The translations under genes and the position numbers were made by a program. Of a stretch of 64,000 nt of DNA, positions 1 to 8,947 are shown in pieces. The notes under the pieces are model-generated. The model saw nothing but the letters and a program-made list of their open reading frames with translations, was not told the origin of the DNA and ran no database searches. Origin of the DNA: Hirschia litorea. Lineage in GTDB: Bacteria; Pseudomonadota; Alphaproteobacteria; Caulobacterales; Hyphomonadaceae. The stretch lies in NCBI RefSeq assembly GCF_042665075.1, contig NZ_JBHTBR010000002.1, positions 930,001 through 994,000 on the forward strand, read 5' to 3'. Position 1 is the first letter of the stretch. The number at the start of each line of letters is the position of its first letter.

Positions 1-406
1 CAGGCTGCGGCTCAGCTTGAACAACAGGCTCAGGTTCAGGCGCAGCATCAACGACAGGTTCTTCTTCAGGCTCAAGCCCCCAGTCGGCCATATCGACTTC
101 TGGCTCGGCCTCTTCTTCGCCAATAGCCCACTCATCAACATCGATCGCGACAACATCTTCATCTTCGACTGATTGATCTTGGGCCAACTCTTCCATGGCC
201 GCGGCCATGTCAAGCTCGTCTTCAGGCTCTGTAAGGTCTAAATCTAGCTCTTCTTCAGCCTGATCATTCGGAGATAATTCAAGCACATCAGATGCATCAG
301 CATCTTCTTGTGATGGCGCAGGTTCGTCGTCTTCTGAAATAATCCTGCGAATCGACGCAAGAATCTCTTCCATTGTTGGTTCTGATGCTGCTTTTTCAGC
401 TGACAT
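1..406 (-). CDS. popZ: PopZ-like polar organizing protein, N-terminal part (DUF2497), runs off the window
   Basis: Reading the minus strand from the ATG at 406 gives a protein beginning MSAEKAASEPTMEEILASIR, continuing through RIISEDD into a long acidic, Pro/Glu/Asp-rich stretch. The EEILASIRRIISED signature is the conserved N-terminal helix of the DUF2497/PopZ family. PopZ forms a polar matrix in alphaproteobacteria that anchors chromosome origins and cell-cycle kinases. The acidic low-complexity region matches the PopZ linker; the C-terminal oligomerisation helices lie outside the window. A GAGG Shine-Dalgarno sits six bases before the ATG. Downstream of tolC and pcm this is the usual alphaproteobacterial order pcm-tolC-popZ(-valS). 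Confidence 0.8.
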   Translation of the reverse strand, partial: MSAEKAASEPTMEEILASIRRIISEDDEPAPSQEDADASDVLELSPNDQAEEELDLDLTEPEDELDMAAAMEELAQDQSVEDEDVVAIDVDEWAIGEEEAEPEVDMADWGLEPEEEPVVDAAPEPEPVVQAEPQP

Positions 407-539
407 AACGCGCCTCTAACATTTCACTTCGCTTCATACACATTGAAGCTCTAGAATCACGTTCAAATATAAATACAACGTGGTTAACAACGCCTTTATC
501 ATTTAGGCCGTTGCCTTAACCTTTAACTAGAGCCTGCAC

Positions 540-1964
540 CTATAAAGAAGTATTAACGCCCAAAGATTCGGGTGTAAGTGCACCCATTGCTGCTAATAAT
601 TGATGCACAGCGACATAGTGATCCCGATTTGCCTGAATGAGAAGCAATCTTGCATCGAGCAATTCTTGCTCTTGGTCCAGCAAATCTAGCGTTGTGCGAA
701 GCCCCACAGCTAATTCCTGCTCTGCCCCATCAAACGCAATTTGTGCCGCCTCAACTTGGCGCTCCGATGCTTCGATCGCACGAGAAGAAGCCAACGCGCC
801 ATGCCAGGCGCGCGTTACTTGCGCAATAAGATTTCTTTCCGCTGCGCGATATTGCAAGCGTAATTGATCGCGCTCTAAAGCGGCTGCACGAATTTGGGAT
901 GCAATACGTCCGCCCTGATATAAAGGCAAACGCAGCTGAGCGACGACGGATGCATTATTATTTTCAAATGTATCATCATCATAACTCTGACTTAGCCCCG
1001 CAGCACCAACAATCGCAATGTCAGGCCGCGTCTGTCCTTTAGCCGATTTCACGCGCTGAGAAGCCGCCTCTACATTGGCTTTAGCGACCAACAGATCTGG
1101 ATTAAATTCAATCGCAGCACTTACTGCCTCGTCCAACCCTTCCGGATAAGCAGGCGTAAACGCGATCTGTGATAATTGAGTTGGCCAACGTCCCACCAAT
1201 TCTTGAAACACCGCACGGTTAGATTCCAATTGCGCCTGAGCAGATGCTAATTGCGCCCTTGCTCCGGCATGCCTTGCTTGCGCTTGCGCTACATCCGTAC
1301 GCGTCACTTCACCCACATTAAAACGATCTGTTGCCGCTTCTACCTGCCGCGACAGAACGCTAACATTGTTTTTGCGAATATCGACTTCAGCTTCGCTCGA
1401 CAAAACGTCCATATAGTTTGTCACGACGTTCAAAATCATCTGCTGCTCAGCAGAAAAAAGCTGACTTTCCGCAGCCGTCACACTTGCACTCGCTTCTCCG
1501 ACGGCAGCATCATTTCGACCGCCATTCCATAAGCTTTGGCGAAACTCCAAACCAAAAGTTGTTTGCGGTGCCTGTGTTGAAATCTCAGGTCCAGTTGATC
1601 CCAAAAACGACTGATTACTCCGCGTAATCGCATAACCAGCACTTGTGCTTACACTCACTTGCGGACGCTTTGTTGAACGCGCTTGCTCTAATCTTTCATC
1701 AGCAATCATACGCTGTTTGCGCTGCGCCAATATGGAAGGATTCCGTTCATATGCAGCTCGAATTGAATCAGCGAGCGTTTCAGCTGACGCACTCAAACTA
1801 GCACTATTCTTATCTAGTGTTTCATCAGAAGACGGTGTCGGCAAAATTGCAGCGGAGTCGCCAAGCAGAACATTATCGCTAACATCCGAACTATCTTGAG
1901 CATAACCCGCACTGCCAGCCATTGCAGCAGACGCCATCAAAATCGAAAACATAGTATTGCGCAC
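540..1964 (-). CDS. tolC: TolC family outer membrane efflux channel
   Basis: An outer membrane exit duct of the TolC/OEP type, which joins inner-membrane transporters (type I secretion or RND efflux) to the outside. The protein has a signal peptide ending AGYAQ, then two homologous helical repeats typical of OEP domains, with VGLRTTLDLLDQEQELLDA near the C-terminus and FNVGEVTRTDVAQAQARHAG in the first half. Length (about 474 aa) is normal. I chose the GTG start at 1964 because GGGAG lies five bases upstream and the signal peptide then begins directly; an in-frame ATG at 2027 would add 21 residues and has a poor ribosome site. It lies between pcm and popZ, all on the minus strand. Confidence 0.87.
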   Translation of the reverse strand: MRNTMFSILMASAAMAGSAGYAQDSSDVSDNVLLGDSAAILPTPSSDETLDKNSASLSASAETLADSIRAAYERNPSILAQRKQRMIADERLEQARSTKRPQVSVSTSAGYAITRSNQSFLGSTGPEISTQAPQTTFGLEFRQSLWNGGRNDAAVGEASASVTAAESQLFSAEQQMILNVVTNYMDVLSSEAEVDIRKNNVSVLSRQVEAATDRFNVGEVTRTDVAQAQARHAGARAQLASAQAQLESNRAVFQELVGRWPTQLSQIAFTPAYPEGLDEAVSAAIEFNPDLLVAKANVEAASQRVKSAKGQTRPDIAIVGAAGLSQSYDDDTFENNNASVVAQLRLPLYQGGRIASQIRAAALERDQLRLQYRAAERNLIAQVTRAWHGALASSRAIEASERQVEAAQIAFDGAEQELAVGLRTTLDLLDQEQELLDARLLLIQANRDHYVAVHQLLAAMGALTPESLGVNTSL

Positions 1965-2102
1965 GACAACTCCCAACTTACTATTTACAAACCGCCACAT
2001 TTCAAAATGAGCGGGTAATTCTGTCATCAGGACAAATCATTCTTGTCCCAACTCTATAATCGTAAACAGCGCGCCTTTTAGATTGCCACAATCATATTCT
2101 TG

Positions 2103-2753
2103 CTAGAATACAAAACTCGCCGTTTTCTCAAATCCCGGAAGTGCCGGGGGCGCAGTATCAAAAGCACTACGACAAGAAAGAGCATCCCCAGCACGCGTAT
2201 AAATGCGCGCTTGGCTAACTTTGCCCTCACGTACAACAACAGCTAAACGGCCACCGTCTTTTAATTGATCAGTCCATTCCGTTGGAACAATTTCCACTGC
2301 CCCGTTCACGATAATCACATCATAAGGCCCTTGATCAGCAAGTCCCTTTTTAATGTCACCAGCCACGACATCAGCATTATCAATATTCAAAGCATCCAAA
2401 CGAGCTGAAGCTGCTTCTGCAATTGCTTCATCATCTTCCAAACCCACTACCGCGGCTGCGAGATAGGAAAGAATTGCAGAGGAATATCCAGAACCAGAGG
2501 CTATATCGAGCACCTCATCCGTTGGTTTAATTTTGGCAGCTTCAAGAAGTTTCGCAAAATCACGAGCACGCCACATATAGCGGCCTTCAGATGTTTGATG
2601 ATCAAATTCTGCATAAGCAAGTGAATGACGCGATTTTGGCAAAAATGCCTCCCGCGGCACGGCTTGTAACGCAGTATGAATACGGCGGTCAGTCACATCA
2701 TTAGGACGAACCTGTGTGTCGATCATTGTTTCGCGGGCGACAGCATCATTCAT
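2103..2753 (-). CDS. pcm: Protein-L-isoaspartate O-methyltransferase
   Basis: A SAM-dependent methyltransferase that methylates isoaspartyl residues in damaged proteins, starting their repair; cytoplasmic. The N-terminal part carries the family pattern RPNDVTDRRIHTALQAVPRE with FLP following, and the SAM-binding motif I reads EVLDIASGSGYSSAILSYLA, the Pcm variant of DIGTGSGY. Motif II region is YDVIIVNGAVEIVP. At 216 aa it has the usual length. It is the first gene of the pcm-tolC-popZ group. The DQLKDGGRLAVVV segment is the typical post-motif strand. Confidence 0.88.
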   Translation of the reverse strand: MNDAVARETMIDTQVRPNDVTDRRIHTALQAVPREAFLPKSRHSLAYAEFDHQTSEGRYMWRARDFAKLLEAAKIKPTDEVLDIASGSGYSSAILSYLAAAVVGLEDDEAIAEAASARLDALNIDNADVVAGDIKKGLADQGPYDVIIVNGAVEIVPTEWTDQLKDGGRLAVVVREGKVSQARIYTRAGDALSCRSAFDTAPPALPGFEKTASFVF

Positions 2754-3031
2754 TTGCAGCTTACCTGTAACTTCTACGGGCTGGATGATTTATATACCAC
2801 TTCAGATACACATTCAGCTCATACATTAAAGACAAAATAGTTATCGCGCTCTTACCATAGGCTGATAAGTTATCAATGCAGCGTTTAATTTTATTCGTAT
2901 AAGTAGGAAAAAACGAAGCCCCACCTCACATAAAAAGGTAAATTTAGGTCTTCCCTATTTTATAGAAGATGTTAGAACAGCCCTCTTCTCGATTCATTAC
3001 CTGTGTTTTGATCGTGATTTTCGCTTTGTTG
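2754..3031. other. Intergenic region upstream of pcm, no gene seen
   Basis: AT-rich spacer between the minus-strand pcm start and the plus-strand tRNA-Cys promoter. No open frame with a ribosome site and no strong hairpin was recognised; it presumably carries the pcm promoter. Confidence 0.5.
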
Positions 3032-3061
3032 TTGAGCTTATTTTAAATGCTTACAGATATA
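3032..3061 (+). promoter_or_regulatory. Candidate promoter of tRNA-Cys
   Basis: TTGAGC at 3032-3037 and GATATA at 3056-3061, 18 bases apart, resemble a housekeeping sigma-70 promoter. They lie 34 bases before the mature tRNA-Cys 5' end. Confidence 0.45.
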
Positions 3062-3094
3062 AAGCGGAAACAAACAGACTTCCTTTTCTAGGAT

Positions 3095-3168
3095 GGCCGC
3101 GTGGCGGAGTGGTTACGCAGCGGATTGCAAATCCGTGTACTCCGGTTCGAGTCCGGACGTGGCCTCCA
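3095..3168 (+). tRNA. tRNA-Cys (GCA)
   Basis: A complete cloverleaf: acceptor GGCCGCG pairs with CGTGGCC, the anticodon loop carries GCA at 3127-3129, the T loop is TTCGAGT, the discriminator is T (U73, the cysteine identity base) and CCA is encoded at 3166-3168. Confidence 0.96.
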
Positions 3169-3466
3169 GAAAAGTAAAGCTCTCCCAATGCTTCACACAT
3201 AGCATGATCACAAATAGAGCATAATATACGCACATTATCTGCACCTATCGCGCATGCTTCATCCTAGCTGCAATCACGCACTTACCAGCTAAACACTTCT
3301 CCCTCAGCGTCGATGCTTCATAACCCTACCTTATATATAGCACACTGCTTGCAGCCTCTATTCACGCACCCAAATCCTCTAAACTTTAGCGTGAAATTGT
3401 ACTTGGTTAACGAAACACCTCCGCAAAACATTAAATTATGCTGAAATTTCATCAAAAACCAAAAAC

Positions 3467-3482
3467 TTAACCCCTCATTAAC
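3467..3482 (+). promoter_or_regulatory. Full-consensus CtrA binding box
   Basis: TTAA-CCCCTCA-TTAAC matches the Caulobacter CtrA consensus TTAA-N7-TTAAC exactly. It sits just upstream of a hairpin/terminator unit, with a possible -10 GATATT at 3493-3498, so it could drive the putative small RNA that follows. Binding is inferred from sequence alone. Confidence 0.5.
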
Positions 3483-3504
3483 TAAGGTGGACGATATTGC
3501 CTAT

Positions 3505-3577
3505 GTCTTCACTGAAGACACCCACCATCACCCAACGCCTTGACGGGAGCTTTTCTCTAAGCTCCCGTCTTTTTTTT
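3505..3577 (+). ncRNA. Putative CtrA-controlled small RNA
   Basis: Between two tRNA genes, a perfect hairpin (GTCTTC 3505-3510, loop ACT, GAAGAC 3514-3519) is followed by a linker and a strong terminator hairpin ending in a run of eight T. With a CtrA box and -10-like element directly upstream, an RNA of roughly 70 nt is predicted. GGTGG at 3486-3490 could also pair with CCACC at 3522-3526 if transcription starts earlier. A short frame from the ATG at 3503 runs through the terminator hairpin and looks non-coding. I do not recognise a known RNA family. Confidence 0.45.
3542..3577 (+). terminator. Strong rho-independent terminator
   Basis: An 11-bp stem (3542-3552 with 3559-3569), six-base loop, then T at 3570-3577. 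There is no protein gene upstream on this strand, which is the main argument for a small RNA here. A second, AT-only hairpin (about 3580-3612) follows. Confidence 0.85.
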
Positions 3578-3637
3578 GCTTTTTTCAAAAAAAACGTCTT
3601 TTTTTGAAAAGAAATGCAGATTGAGGCAATTTGGGGA

Positions 3638-3666
3638 TTGCACATTTTTGGTTGGCTAGATATACC
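3638..3666 (+). promoter_or_regulatory. Candidate promoter of tRNA-Asn
   Basis: TTGCAC (3638-3643) and TATACC (3661-3666) with a 17-base spacer lie directly before tRNA-Asn, giving a predicted leader of about 11 bases. Confidence 0.55.
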
Positions 3667-3683
3667 GCCTCCTCTAACGGTGT

Positions 3684-3759
3684 TCCGCGATAGCTCAGTT
3701 GGTAGAGCAATCGACTGTTAATCGATTGGTCGCAGGTTCGAGTCCTGCTCGCGGAGCCA
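3684..3759 (+). tRNA. tRNA-Asn (GTT)
   Basis: Acceptor TCCGCGA pairs with TCGCGGA, the D arm is GCTC...GAGC, the anticodon GTT is at 3717-3719, the T loop is TTCGAGT, the discriminator is G and CCA is encoded. Confidence 0.96.
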
Positions 3760-3895
3760 GTTAGACTTTTAAAGGCAAGATCTAAGCCTTACATCCTCCA
3801 CACAATATCCAAATAATACAAACACTTGCCAGATTTTGTCTGCTTGTTTGCATTTATATGTGCTTATCTAAAGTTTGAGATTTAAACTTGGCGAC

Positions 3896-4315
3896 TCAAG
3901 TTTTCTGCTTGAAGACAAACAAAACTGTCAGCGTGAAATTAAATGCCAACCCCACCAATGTTCCTGCCACCAAGGCAAGCTGTGGAGTCCACTCTAAAAT
4001 CGGTTGAAATTTAAGTAATGCCAGATAGGTCGCGAAGTTTGCAGCGCCCCCGAGTGAATTGGACACGAAAAATTTGACAAACCCACGCAACCAGCTCAAA
4101 TCGCGCGCCTCTTCGGCAAACACGAAATACCGATTCAACGAATAAGTTGCTGTAACTGCACACAAAAACGAAAACACTCGTGCAGACACTTCATCCACAA
4201 ACGCTAACGCAAACGTCAGTGCTGTAAGATCCACAACAAATCCGGCAGCTCCTACGAGGCCAAACCCAATGAATTTGGGAAGTAATTTGCGGCACATAAG
4301 AATCATAGCCTGCAT
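3896..4315 (-). CDS. GtrA family membrane protein
   Basis: A 139-aa protein with four hydrophobic segments in the GtrA arrangement: FIGFGLVGAAGFVVDLTAL at the start, an RVFSF...ATYSLNRYFVF motif in the second segment, FFVSNSLGGAANFATYLAL in the third and LAFNFTLTVLFVF at the end. GtrA proteins are thought to flip lipid-linked sugars or work with membrane glycosyltransferases in surface polysaccharide synthesis. A GAGGG ribosome site lies six bases before the ATG. The divergent neighbour is a GT-C type glycosyltransferase, so a joint role in cell-surface glycosylation is plausible but not shown. Confidence 0.85.
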   Translation of the reverse strand: MQAMILMCRKLLPKFIGFGLVGAAGFVVDLTALTFALAFVDEVSARVFSFLCAVTATYSLNRYFVFAEEARDLSWLRGFVKFFVSNSLGGAANFATYLALLKFQPILEWTPQLALVAGTLVGLAFNFTLTVLFVFKQKT

Positions 4316-4478
4316 TTTATGCCCTCGACCTCAAAACAAACGCAGGTACTACCCGCAAAAATCACGCCTCACCCCTATCAGCAAAAGCGAATAGATATAC
4401 GGGACTTTTCAAATCTTTATGCAAATGCCAAACCTGACATACTTATTCTAGCTTTAAATTACTCATAAAGGCACCAAA

Positions 4479-5939
4479 ATGCATTTAATGAACAAACATG
4501 CTGTGCGAATCGCACTCGGTCTATCGCTTTGTTTATTATTGTTGCAGTTCTTTTTCCGCCCGCTTTGGCGCGATGAATTTTGGGCGCTCTATTTTTCCGC
4601 TCCACAAGATCCGATCTCAGATGCCGTCTTCAGCAAAATGTCCAAAGATGTGCACCCTCCTCTCTATTTTTCAGCGCTTCACTTTTGGCGTCTCATATCA
4701 GAGAATGAAATTTTTGCCCGGTTTTTCAATCTCGTATGCATTTTTCTAGCCGGATGGGCGGCTTGGCGTATGCGCGGAACCAAAGGCACGGGAAGAGAAA
4801 CCGAATCAAATCTATTCCTCTTCTTATGCGCAACTTCATTCTGGCTCATCTTCTATGCGGCAGAGATTAGAATGATGGGACAACTATTTCTAACCTCCGG
4901 CCTTCTCGTCCTCATCTCACGCAATAGTTTGGATGATTTTGAAAAACCCTTCAAATGGGCCAGCCTCTTCATAATCGCAGGCACACTCACAGCCACAATG
5001 CACTATTTTGGCTCGTTATGGACTGCTTGTATTGGGGCAAGCCTTGGCTTCACACACCTTTATAGAGGGCGAATAAAGTCATTCTTCATCTTTGGTGCAG
5101 CGTCTGTCATTTCGCTAATCCCGGCTGTTTTATGGATATTAGCCTTCCGACCAGACCAGGCATCTGGCGCACCCGATGTATTGCCGCCTTTTGCTGAAAA
5201 TTTCGCCTTTGGTGCCAATCAATTTTTGCGCGGCATTTTGGTGAAAACTATGTTTGCAAACATAATGGCATTTATCGCCGGATGCTTCGGCCTCGCCGCC
5301 CTTCTAAAACGCAAATCAGACGACGCCCCCATAATGTTGATTGGTGCGATTGCACTCACAATCCTGATCGCGTTTACGGCTCATTTGGGCTTGGTTGCCC
5401 TTATTAAAGAGCGCGCCTTCATCGTCATCATTCCTGCAATGTTGTATTTGCTGGCGGCGGGAATTTTATCACTTCAACCACACCAAACCAAAGCTCTCAA
5501 AATGGCTTCATGGGTGCCTTTTGCTGCCATTCTTTCTCTGCCACTTTTCACCTCTGAGTTTTTTAAAGACAGAGAACGCGTCGCCGATCTGCAATCCATG
5601 CTGCAAGCCGCTCCAGAATGCGTTGGTGAACCAATAATCGCTTATTTAAGACCATCAGACCAAGCAGAAGATTTCTCAGCCTTCATGACACAAAAGCTTT
5701 TGAACCCATCCCTTCAAGGAAAGTTCAATATGATACCGCTGGAAGAAATCACATCAGGACAACAATCCATCCCCGAATCAGCTTGCCCCGTTAAAATAGT
5801 CGCCATTGCACTATTGCGCGGGGAACGTGAATTTCATGAAGATATGCGAGACAAATTAAAATCTGCTGGCCTCCCCATTTCTCAATTTGAAGAAATTAGC
5901 ATGGGCGGCGGGCGCACCCGAGCATGGGTCGAAAAATAG
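4479..5939 (+). CDS. GT-C fold (family 39-like) membrane glycosyltransferase
   Basis: A polytopic membrane protein of 486 aa with about ten hydrophobic segments. After the first segment comes LWRDEFWALYFSAPQD, and then DVHPPLYFSALHFW; acidic residues in the first extracytoplasmic loop and the HPPLY motif are typical of the PMT/ArnT-like family, which uses polyprenyl-phosphate sugars to glycosylate proteins or lipids on the periplasmic face. The C-terminal 140 residues form a soluble tail. An AAAGG ribosome site precedes the ATG. It is divergent from the GtrA gene, with about 160 bases of shared promoter space. The substrate cannot be deduced. Confidence 0.75.
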   Translation: MHLMNKHAVRIALGLSLCLLLLQFFFRPLWRDEFWALYFSAPQDPISDAVFSKMSKDVHPPLYFSALHFWRLISENEIFARFFNLVCIFLAGWAAWRMRGTKGTGRETESNLFLFLCATSFWLIFYAAEIRMMGQLFLTSGLLVLISRNSLDDFEKPFKWASLFIIAGTLTATMHYFGSLWTACIGASLGFTHLYRGRIKSFFIFGAASVISLIPAVLWILAFRPDQASGAPDVLPPFAENFAFGANQFLRGILVKTMFANIMAFIAGCFGLAALLKRKSDDAPIMLIGAIALTILIAFTAHLGLVALIKERAFIVIIPAMLYLLAAGILSLQPHQTKALKMASWVPFAAILSLPLFTSEFFKDRERVADLQSMLQAAPECVGEPIIAYLRPSDQAEDFSAFMTQKLLNPSLQGKFNMIPLEEITSGQQSIPESACPVKIVAIALLRGEREFHEDMRDKLKSAGLPISQFEEISMGGGRTRAWVEK

Positions 5940-6033
5940 CTATATTTTCTGTTACAGCCCTTGCATAAGGCCGAATATACCCGTCTCCTCCCACACATAA
6001 AGAAAATAAACCTACCTTCGAGGGGACAAAATC

Positions 6034-7284
6034 ATGAAGCTCAAACTACTCTTAGCAAGCAGCGCTTTGACAGTCTTGGCTGGGTGCGCGCACACTCAAT
6101 CGAACCAATTTTCCTCCAAAGACATGTCGCCTGCGCGTGCCCTGCACGATAATGTTGTCGTAATGGATACGCATTTAGATACGCCGGCCAATCTGTCCCG
6201 TCCTGGCTTTGACATAACCGCCCGCCACGATCCCATTTTAGACTATTCTCAAGTTGATCTGCCCCGCATGATTGAGGGCGGCCTCGACGGTGGTTTCTGG
6301 GTTATTTACACCCAACAAGGCCCTCTAACTGATTTTGGATATCAAACAGCACGCGACCATGCACTCATGCGTGCAATGGCAATTCAACGCATGTTGGCCG
6401 CCTATCCAGAACATTTTGAAATTGCTACCAAGTCCGACGATGCTGCACGTATCAAAGCCGAAGGAAAACGTATTGTTTATCAAAGCATAGAGAACTCTTA
6501 CCCGTTGGGTGAAGATGTTTCCATGCTACGCACTTTCTATAATTTTGGTGTGCGCATGGTTGGCCCAGTTCACTTTGCAAACAACCAATTTGCGGACAGC
6601 GGTACAGACCTAACTGGCCCTAAATGGAATGGCCTCTCTCCGTTGGGCGAAGACTTGGTGAAAGAGGCAAACCGGCTTGGTATGATCCTCGATGCATCCC
6701 ATGCTCACGATTTAACATTTGACGATATGGTGGAGCTTTCAGCGACGCCTATTATCTTATCTCACTCAGGTACAAAAACCCTGTATGATCACCCCCGTAA
6801 TCTCGATGATGCACGCCTTAAAAAACTTGCCGCATCTGGCGGTGTTATCCAGATGAACGCTTTGGGCGCATACCTAAAGAACTTAAGAGAACAGCCTGCT
6901 CGCAAGAAAGCTTTTGAATCCTTCATCGAACTATCAAAATCATTTGGAGATGATCCAACGCCCGAACAACGGGAACAATTGCTAAACATGCGCCGCAAAA
7001 TTGATGCTGAATTTCCTGCTGACATGGCAGACTTTGAAGACTTTGCAGAACAACTTCTCTACGTCCTCAAATTGATTGGCCCTGAACATGTCGGCATTGG
7101 TGCCGATTGGGATGGCGGCGGCGGCGTTATCGGCATGCGCGATATAGCAGCTTTCCCCCTCATAACAGAACGTCTTCTAGCAGAAGGCTATAGCGAAGCA
7201 GACCTTGAACTCATCTGGGGCGGCAATGTACTGCGCTTGCTAAAAGCGGCTGAAGATCATGCCGCAAGCTTGAAAGAAAATTAA
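6034..7284 (+). CDS. Membrane dipeptidase lipoprotein (peptidase family M19)
   Basis: A zinc dipeptidase related to renal dipeptidase. The start MKLKLLLASSALTVLAGC is a lipoprotein signal with Cys18 as the lipidated residue, so the enzyme is predicted to be membrane anchored. Metal ligands of the M19 fold are visible: His47-x-Asp49 in MDTHLDT, a Glu in YQSIENSYPLG, and histidines in LDASHAHD and ILSHSG, with GIGADWDGGGG near the C-terminus. AGGGG lies upstream of the ATG. Length 416 aa is normal. Proposed role: cleavage of D- or dehydro-dipeptides in the envelope. It ends at a bidirectional terminator facing the ammonia-lyase gene. Confidence 0.9.
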   Translation: MKLKLLLASSALTVLAGCAHTQSNQFSSKDMSPARALHDNVVVMDTHLDTPANLSRPGFDITARHDPILDYSQVDLPRMIEGGLDGGFWVIYTQQGPLTDFGYQTARDHALMRAMAIQRMLAAYPEHFEIATKSDDAARIKAEGKRIVYQSIENSYPLGEDVSMLRTFYNFGVRMVGPVHFANNQFADSGTDLTGPKWNGLSPLGEDLVKEANRLGMILDASHAHDLTFDDMVELSATPIILSHSGTKTLYDHPRNLDDARLKKLAASGGVIQMNALGAYLKNLREQPARKKAFESFIELSKSFGDDPTPEQREQLLNMRRKIDAEFPADMADFEDFAEQLLYVLKLIGPEHVGIGADWDGGGGVIGMRDIAAFPLITERLLAEGYSEADLELIWGGNVLRLLKAAEDHAASLKEN

Positions 7285-7302
7285 GCCAACTAACTACAGC
7301 AA

Positions 7303-7342
7303 AAAAAAGGGCCGAGCATATATTCCTTCTCGGCCCTTTTTT
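7303..7342. terminator. Bidirectional terminator between dipeptidase and ammonia-lyase
   Basis: GGGCCGAG (7309-7316) pairs with CTCGGCCC (7329-7336), flanked by A-run and T-run, so it can terminate transcription from both convergent genes. Confidence 0.9.
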
Positions 7343-7359
7343 ACCAAATTAGGTTTGAT

Positions 7360-8916
7360 TTAAAACGTCACATCCATTGCGCCCGTTAGGATTTTATCTG
7401 TTAGCTCACGCAACATTTTATCCATTGGTTGGTCTTCGGCAATAAATGGCACGACTTCACGCACTTTTTCCATCTGGTTCAGGACACGCGGCCCAACCAT
7501 TACGTCAGTTAGTTCACCTTCATTTAAGCGCAACTCGATTGCCTGTGTTGCCGCCATCATGTGGGCTGCAGTCACTTGCGCAGTTAGCTCATTTACGCGC
7601 AATGCATCACGCGCGGCTATCGTGCCCATGCTGACCTTATCTTGGTTGTGACACTCAGTAGAGCGCGAGAAAACAGACGCCGGCATAGTAAGTTTACATG
7701 CTTCAGCGGTCCAAGCGGACACACCAATCTGCACCGCCTTGAACCCGTGATTGATAGGCGCACGTGCGCCAGTCGCACCTGTTAAGTTTGACGGCAATCC
7801 ATTTGAATAACGTGTATCCACAAGTGTTGCCAATTGGCGGTCCATAAGGTCAGCCAAATTCGCCACTTGTGTTTTGAGCGTATCTGCAACCATACACACA
7901 TGCCCACCATAAAAATGGCCGCCGTGTAAAACATCACCCGTTTCAGGGTCAAACAATGGATTGTCGTTGGAGGAATTGATTTCTGTATTCAGCACAGATT
8001 CCAACATTGGCATCGCATCCTGCAACACACCAATGACATGCGGCGCGCACCGTGTTGAATAGCGATCCTGCATCCGTGTAGCTTCATGGTTTTCCTGCAT
8101 GGGCGCAAGATCTTCACGAATACGTTTTGCAATCAACATCTGCCCTTGATGAGGTTTGGCATTAAACAAGCGCTCATCGAAATGACGCGTATTGCCCAAA
8201 ATACCCAAGGAGCACATAGATGTCAGACGTGTTGCAGCAGCAGCGATCCGCTTAGACTGCTCTAAAGCAAGCCCTGCCAAGGCAGACATCACGGACGTAC
8301 CATTCATAATGGCCAACGCTTCTTTCGGTCGCAAGGTGATCTCTTTTAAACCCTCTTGCGCAAACGCTTCACGCGACAATTTAATCTGCCCTTTGTGCAA
8401 CACATCACGTTCACCCGCCAAAGCACCCGCAATATAAGAAAGCGGCGTCAAATCTCCTGAAGCACCAACAGAACCTTCGGCCGGAATACGCGGCAGAATA
8501 TCTAATCGCAACATATTCGCGAGCAGCTCAACCAATTCCATAGACACACCAGACCAACCTCGCACCAAGGTCACTAGGCGTACAGCCAAAGTGGCACGTG
8601 TCTCTTCGGGAGATAGGAAACGCCCCATTCCGCAGCCATGAAAACGCGAGAGATGCAAGGGCAATTCCGCAACCAATTCCGGCGGCACAGCACGTACAAC
8701 ACTGTCACCATATCCAGTTGTGACCCCGTAAATTTTACCCTCATTTTCGAGCAAATTCACAACATGCTGGGCGGATGTATTGATAACATTTAATACTTCA
8801 GGGTCAGTAGAAAGACGCGGCATAACGCGCTGAGTCGCCAAGCGATCCAGCGTTACGGTGTCCAATAACCCTTCACCAAAAGTAAAGCTTGGATAATCGC
8901 CAGTGTCTGCAGCCAT
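7360..8916 (-). CDS. Aromatic amino acid ammonia-lyase (HAL/TAL family) of the aryl polyene cluster
   Basis: An MIO-type lyase that removes ammonia from an aromatic amino acid; in flexirubin-type clusters the product 4-coumarate is the aryl starter. The self-cyclising Ala152-Ser153-Gly154 lies in GSVGASGDLTPLSYIAGAL; the catalytic loop is YGVTTGYGD with Tyr63. The substrate-selectivity pair reads Phe92-His93 (in SRFHGCG), unlike Ser-His of histidine lyases or His-Leu of Rhodobacter TAL, so the substrate is not certain. Start at 8916 is preferred (GGAAG seven bases upstream); in-frame upstream ATGs exist, and the frame opens at 9024. It is separated from the ligase gene by a plus-strand rhodanese gene. 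Housekeeping histidine lyase is less likely, as no hut genes are nearby. Confidence 0.85.
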   Translation of the reverse strand: MAADTGDYPSFTFGEGLLDTVTLDRLATQRVMPRLSTDPEVLNVINTSAQHVVNLLENEGKIYGVTTGYGDSVVRAVPPELVAELPLHLSRFHGCGMGRFLSPEETRATLAVRLVTLVRGWSGVSMELVELLANMLRLDILPRIPAEGSVGASGDLTPLSYIAGALAGERDVLHKGQIKLSREAFAQEGLKEITLRPKEALAIMNGTSVMSALAGLALEQSKRIAAAATRLTSMCSLGILGNTRHFDERLFNAKPHQGQMLIAKRIREDLAPMQENHEATRMQDRYSTRCAPHVIGVLQDAMPMLESVLNTEINSSNDNPLFDPETGDVLHGGHFYGGHVCMVADTLKTQVANLADLMDRQLATLVDTRYSNGLPSNLTGATGARAPINHGFKAVQIGVSAWTAEACKLTMPASVFSRSTECHNQDKVSMGTIAARDALRVNELTAQVTAAHMMAATQAIELRLNEGELTDVMVGPRVLNQMEKVREVVPFIAEDQPMDKMLRELTDKILTGAMDVTF

Positions 8917-8947
8917 GTTGTTTCTTCCATTCCCCAAAACCATAAAC

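Noticed and set aside
3051..3233. Minus-strand open frame of 60 codons
   Set aside because: It runs across the whole tRNA-Cys gene and has no ribosome site.
3503..3616. Short peptide frame from the ATG at 3503
   Set aside because: It reads through the terminator hairpin and the A/T-runs and has no ribosome site.
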